23,088 nt of DNA from JAJFFW01 sp963922595 (GTDB lineage: Bacteria; Pseudomonadota; Alphaproteobacteria; Caulobacterales; Parvularculaceae), in the NCBI GenBank assembly GCA_963922595.1, contig CAWUIM010000050.1, forward strand, positions 1 to 23,088. The letters are read 5' to 3'. Below, piece after piece: positions 20,721 through 23,088 of the stretch. Both the position numbers and the translations under genes were made by a program. The notes under the pieces were generated by a model, which saw only the letters and a program-made list of their open reading frames with translations, did not search any database and was not told the origin of the DNA. Each line of letters opens with the position of its first letter. Within the stretch, counting starts at the first letter, position 1.

Positions 20721-22217
20721 ATGACCAAGACGCACGGCCACTATATCAACGGAAAACATGTCCATGGCGAGAGCAAGCGCACCCATGACGTTTACAATCC
20801 GACCACAGGCGAAGTGCAGTCAAAAGTAGCGCTCGCCTCCACAGCGGACGTGACCGAAGCGATTGATGCGGCGGAAAAAGCGTTTCCTGCGTGGGCGGCG
20901 ACAAACCCGCAGCGGCGTGCGCGCGTCCTATTCAAGTTCAAAGAGCTTGTCGAGAAAGATATGGGCAATCTGGCGAAAATGATTTCGTCAGAGCACGGTA
21001 AAATTCTGCCTGATGCGCGAGGGGACGTACAACGCGGGCTCGAAGTGATCGAATTCGCTTGCGGCATTCCGCACCTCCAAAAAGGGGAATATACAGAGGC
21101 GGCCGGGCCTGGCATTGACGTATACTCCATGCGTCAGCCGCTCGGCGTTGTGGCCGGAATCACGCCGTTCAATTTTCCGGCGATGATCCCCATGTGGATG
21201 TTCGGCGTCGCCATCGCTTGCGGCAACACGTTTGTGAACAAGCCATCCGAGAAAGATCCTTCCTGTCCGCTGCGGCTCGCCGAGTTGATGCTGGAGGCGG
21301 GCGCGCCCGAGGGCGTTCTCAATGTGGTCAATGGCGACAAGGTCGCGGTCGACGCGCTCATCGAAGACCCGCGCGTAAAGGCGCTTTCCTTTGTGGGGTC
21401 GTCCGATATCGCGCAATATATCTATTCGAACGGCACGGCGCACGGCAAACGGGTTCAGTGCTTCGGCGGCGCCAAGAACCACATGATCATATTGCCGGAC
21501 GCGGATATGGAAAACGCCGTCAATCAGTTGATCGGCTCCGCCTACGGATCGGCGGGCGAGCGCTGCATGGCGACGCCGGTCGCGGTGCCGGTGGGCGACA
21601 AGACGGCCGATACGCTGATTGAGATGATGAAACCGAAAGTGGAAAGCCTGCGCATCGGGCCGTCGCTTTCAGAGGAATCCGATCTCGGTCCGCTGGTGAC
21701 CGCGGCGCATCGCGACCGGGTCGCGAACTACATCCAGATGGCGGTGGATGAGGGTCAGGAGCTGGTGGTCGACGGCCGCGATTTTTCCATGCAGGGCTAT
21801 GAGGACGGCTTCTTTATGGGCGGGACACTGCTCGATAAAGCAAAGCCTGGCCATAAATCATACGAGGAAGAGATTTTCGGGCCGGTGCTGCAAATCGCGC
21901 GGGCGGAGAATTTTGAAGAAGCGCTCGCGCTGCCGTCGCAGCATCAATATGGCAACGGCGTCGCTATTTTTACGCGCAACGGCGCTGCAGCGCGTGAATT
22001 CGCGCAACGCGTGAATGTGGGCATGGTGGGGATCAATGTGCCGATCCCGGTGCCGGTGGCCTATCATACGTTCGGCGGTTGGAAGCGGTCCGGCTTTGGC
22101 GACACCAACCAGCATGGTATGGAAGGAGTGAAATTCTTCACCAAGGTCAAAACGGTGACGCAGCGATGGCCTGAAGATGTTCAGGGGTCGGAATTTGTAA
22201 TCCCGACCATGGGGTAA
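20721..22217 (+). CDS. mmsA: CoA-acylating methylmalonate-semialdehyde dehydrogenase
   Basis: The 498-residue enzyme oxidises methylmalonate or malonate semialdehyde to propionyl- or acetyl-CoA in valine, beta-alanine and inositol breakdown. It has the aldehyde dehydrogenase fold with Asn151 in FNFP and catalytic Cys282 in GERCMA. The usual catalytic Glu motif is replaced by FGGAKNH (248-254), the hallmark of the CoA-dependent MMSDH group. The PMWMFGVAIACGNTFVNKPSE segment (157-177) and the C-terminal GGWKRSGFGD also fit. AAGGGAG before the ATG supports the start. It lies alone after the rplA terminator, so it has its own promoter; other valine-pathway genes are not in view. Confidence 0.95.
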   Translation: MTKTHGHYINGKHVHGESKRTHDVYNPTTGEVQSKVALASTADVTEAIDAAEKAFPAWAATNPQRRARVLFKFKELVEKDMGNLAKMISSEHGKILPDARGDVQRGLEVIEFACGIPHLQKGEYTEAAGPGIDVYSMRQPLGVVAGITPFNFPAMIPMWMFGVAIACGNTFVNKPSEKDPSCPLRLAELMLEAGAPEGVLNVVNGDKVAVDALIEDPRVKALSFVGSSDIAQYIYSNGTAHGKRVQCFGGAKNHMIILPDADMENAVNQLIGSAYGSAGERCMATPVAVPVGDKTADTLIEMMKPKVESLRIGPSLSEESDLGPLVTAAHRDRVANYIQMAVDEGQELVVDGRDFSMQGYEDGFFMGGTLLDKAKPGHKSYEEEIFGPVLQIARAENFEEALALPSQHQYGNGVAIFTRNGAAAREFAQRVNVGMVGINVPIPVPVAYHTFGGWKRSGFGDTNQHGMEGVKFFTKVKTVTQRWPEDVQGSEFVIPTMG

Positions 22218-22244
22218 GCCGACAGGGGCGCAAGGAACGAAAAT

Positions 22245-22958
22245 ATGCGATTAATAGTAGTCAGCGCCGCTTTTCTGGCGTTCATCTCCACTGCTGCGAT
22301 GGCGGGGTTTCCAATTCAGCAGGAGGTTAAGTGCCCGATCGGGGGGCGGAAGGTTCAGGTTACGAGCACACCGTCCTGTTCCTATTTCGGTGAACACCGC
22401 CGCATGTCGTTCTGGACCCCGTCTTCCTGCGACTTCATCACCCGGCTGCCGGTGTGTCGGGGCAATAAGTTCCCGATCTACAAAGAGTTTTCAGATGATG
22501 AAGTGAAGCGGCTGAAGAAATTCGTGCGCACGACGGACTATCGCGACCTCAAGGCTGAGTCCCGATATTTCAGAGCGTATGAGATCGACCGGTTTCTATC
22601 GCCCGACCGCGACGAGGCCGAATTGTTCGACCTTTTGCTGGAAGGCCTGTGGTACGACTCGCGGGCGCTGACCTATGACGTTAGCGACTATATGTCCGCT
22701 TTTATGCGTGCAGGAACAAAAGTGAGCGACGCCGACCGCGACGGCAACGCTTTCGCCTCGGCGATTTTCGCCTATTACCTTTATCGGTCAAAACGACCCG
22801 AGGAAGCGGCGCCGATCCTTGAGCGGTTGCGCGGCTCGCAGGTTTATAAAGATCAGGAAGTTCTGCAAGATTATGTGGAAGCGATCGACGCCTGTATCAA
22901 GAAAACGCGGATTGCGTGCGAGCCGGATGCGCGCATCTTCCCAAGCGAAGACGAATAA
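22245..22958 (+). CDS. Exported Cys-containing protein of unknown function
   Basis: The 237-residue product begins with a signal peptide (MRLIVVSAAFLAFISTAAMA, cleavage before GFPI). The mature N-terminus has a Cys-rich region: CPIGG (30-34), Cys45, Cys62 and Cys71 in LPVCRGN. This resembles the small CPxGG-type head of a family of alphaproteobacterial hypothetical proteins and may bind metal or form disulfides. The remaining 150 residues are helical, with a possible tetratricopeptide-like section (ASAIFAYYLYRSKRPEEAAPI, about 177-197; key pattern A..YYLYRS..PEEA.P). Two further Cys are near the C-terminus. AAGGAAC precedes the ATG. The next gene starts 28 bp downstream. Confidence 0.8.
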   Translation: MRLIVVSAAFLAFISTAAMAGFPIQQEVKCPIGGRKVQVTSTPSCSYFGEHRRMSFWTPSSCDFITRLPVCRGNKFPIYKEFSDDEVKRLKKFVRTTDYRDLKAESRYFRAYEIDRFLSPDRDEAELFDLLLEGLWYDSRALTYDVSDYMSAFMRAGTKVSDADRDGNAFASAIFAYYLYRSKRPEEAAPILERLRGSQVYKDQEVLQDYVEAIDACIKKTRIACEPDARIFPSEDE

Positions 22959-22986
22959 AGCGCCGCGCGCAGGATGAGGAAACGAT

Positions 22987-23088
22987 ATGGCAATTCTGCT
23001 TCAGTTTATCGCCATGGGACTTTTCATTCTTATCGGCATACAGATTTATAACGCCTTTCGCGAGCCGCGCCTGGAGCGTGATGCGCGC
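22987..23088 (+). CDS. Membrane protein, 5' part (runs off the window)
   Basis: Thirty-four codons are visible: an N-terminal transmembrane helix (about residues 3-22, ILLQFIAMGLFILIGIQIY) followed by a basic, cytoplasmic-looking NAFREPRLER. GAGGAAA sits five bases before the ATG. Too little is seen to assign a family. It is probably in the same operon as the preceding exported protein (28-bp gap). Confidence 0.7.
   Translation, partial: MAILLQFIAMGLFILIGIQIYNAFREPRLERDAR

Noticed and set aside
1..23088. CRISPR array, prophage, integrase or complete insertion sequence
   Set aside because: No regularly spaced direct repeats, phage structural genes, integrase or transposase motifs were seen on either strand.

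Overview
The window looks like the chromosome of a GC-rich alphaproteobacterium. The evidence is a DUF1013/TrcR-type cell-cycle regulator, two DUF465 proteins, the long alphaproteobacterial form of phosphomannomutase/phosphoglucomutase, and heavy use of GGC/GCG codons. I cannot name the genus; a Parvularcula- or Hyphomonas-like marine lineage is only a guess. No tRNA, rRNA, CRISPR array or intact transposase was found.

Layout. The left edge (1-4105) holds the start of purE on the minus strand, a GGDEF diguanylate cyclase, a tight minus-strand operon (ubiX, a DUF2390 protein, a DUF465 protein), a short DUF465 gene of 57 residues with its own promoter and terminator, and an SDR-fold protein that has lost its catalytic residues. 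From 4113 to 9717 lie a TrcR-like regulator, a PIG3-type quinone oxidoreductase with a palindromic in-frame insertion, a secreted protein behind a perfect TGTGA-N6-TCACA operator, and a minus-strand pair (phosphomannomutase, then an M19 membrane dipeptidase). From 9800 to 13369 there is a single-chain MmeI-like restriction-methylation gene. It is broken by one in-frame amber codon, and its specificity region is markedly AT-richer than the rest. A serine hydrolase of the beta-lactamase fold follows.

From 14704 to 17714 a plus-strand operon of overlapping genes encodes a NupC-type nucleoside transporter, a DUF1543 protein, a GFA-family zinc protein, a DUF3253 protein and a family-4-like uracil-DNA glycosylase. 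A CmoB-like methyltransferase faces it. An 850-bp stretch without a convincing long gene (18617-19463) contains what I consider the most interesting object: a candidate small RNA whose three hairpins each display a UCUCUCCCC-type loop, resembling the anti-Shine-Dalgarno sRNAs of alphaproteobacteria. It is followed by a long structured leader before rplK. The rplK-rplA pair ends at a strong intrinsic terminator and is not joined to secE-nusG or rplJL. Methylmalonate-semialdehyde dehydrogenase and two exported or membrane proteins close the window.

How they work together: most loci are housekeeping (purine synthesis, ubiquinone cofactor, ribosome, sugar phosphates, propionate/valine breakdown). 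The accessory interest lies in the degraded restriction system, the palindromic elements and the putative regulatory RNA.
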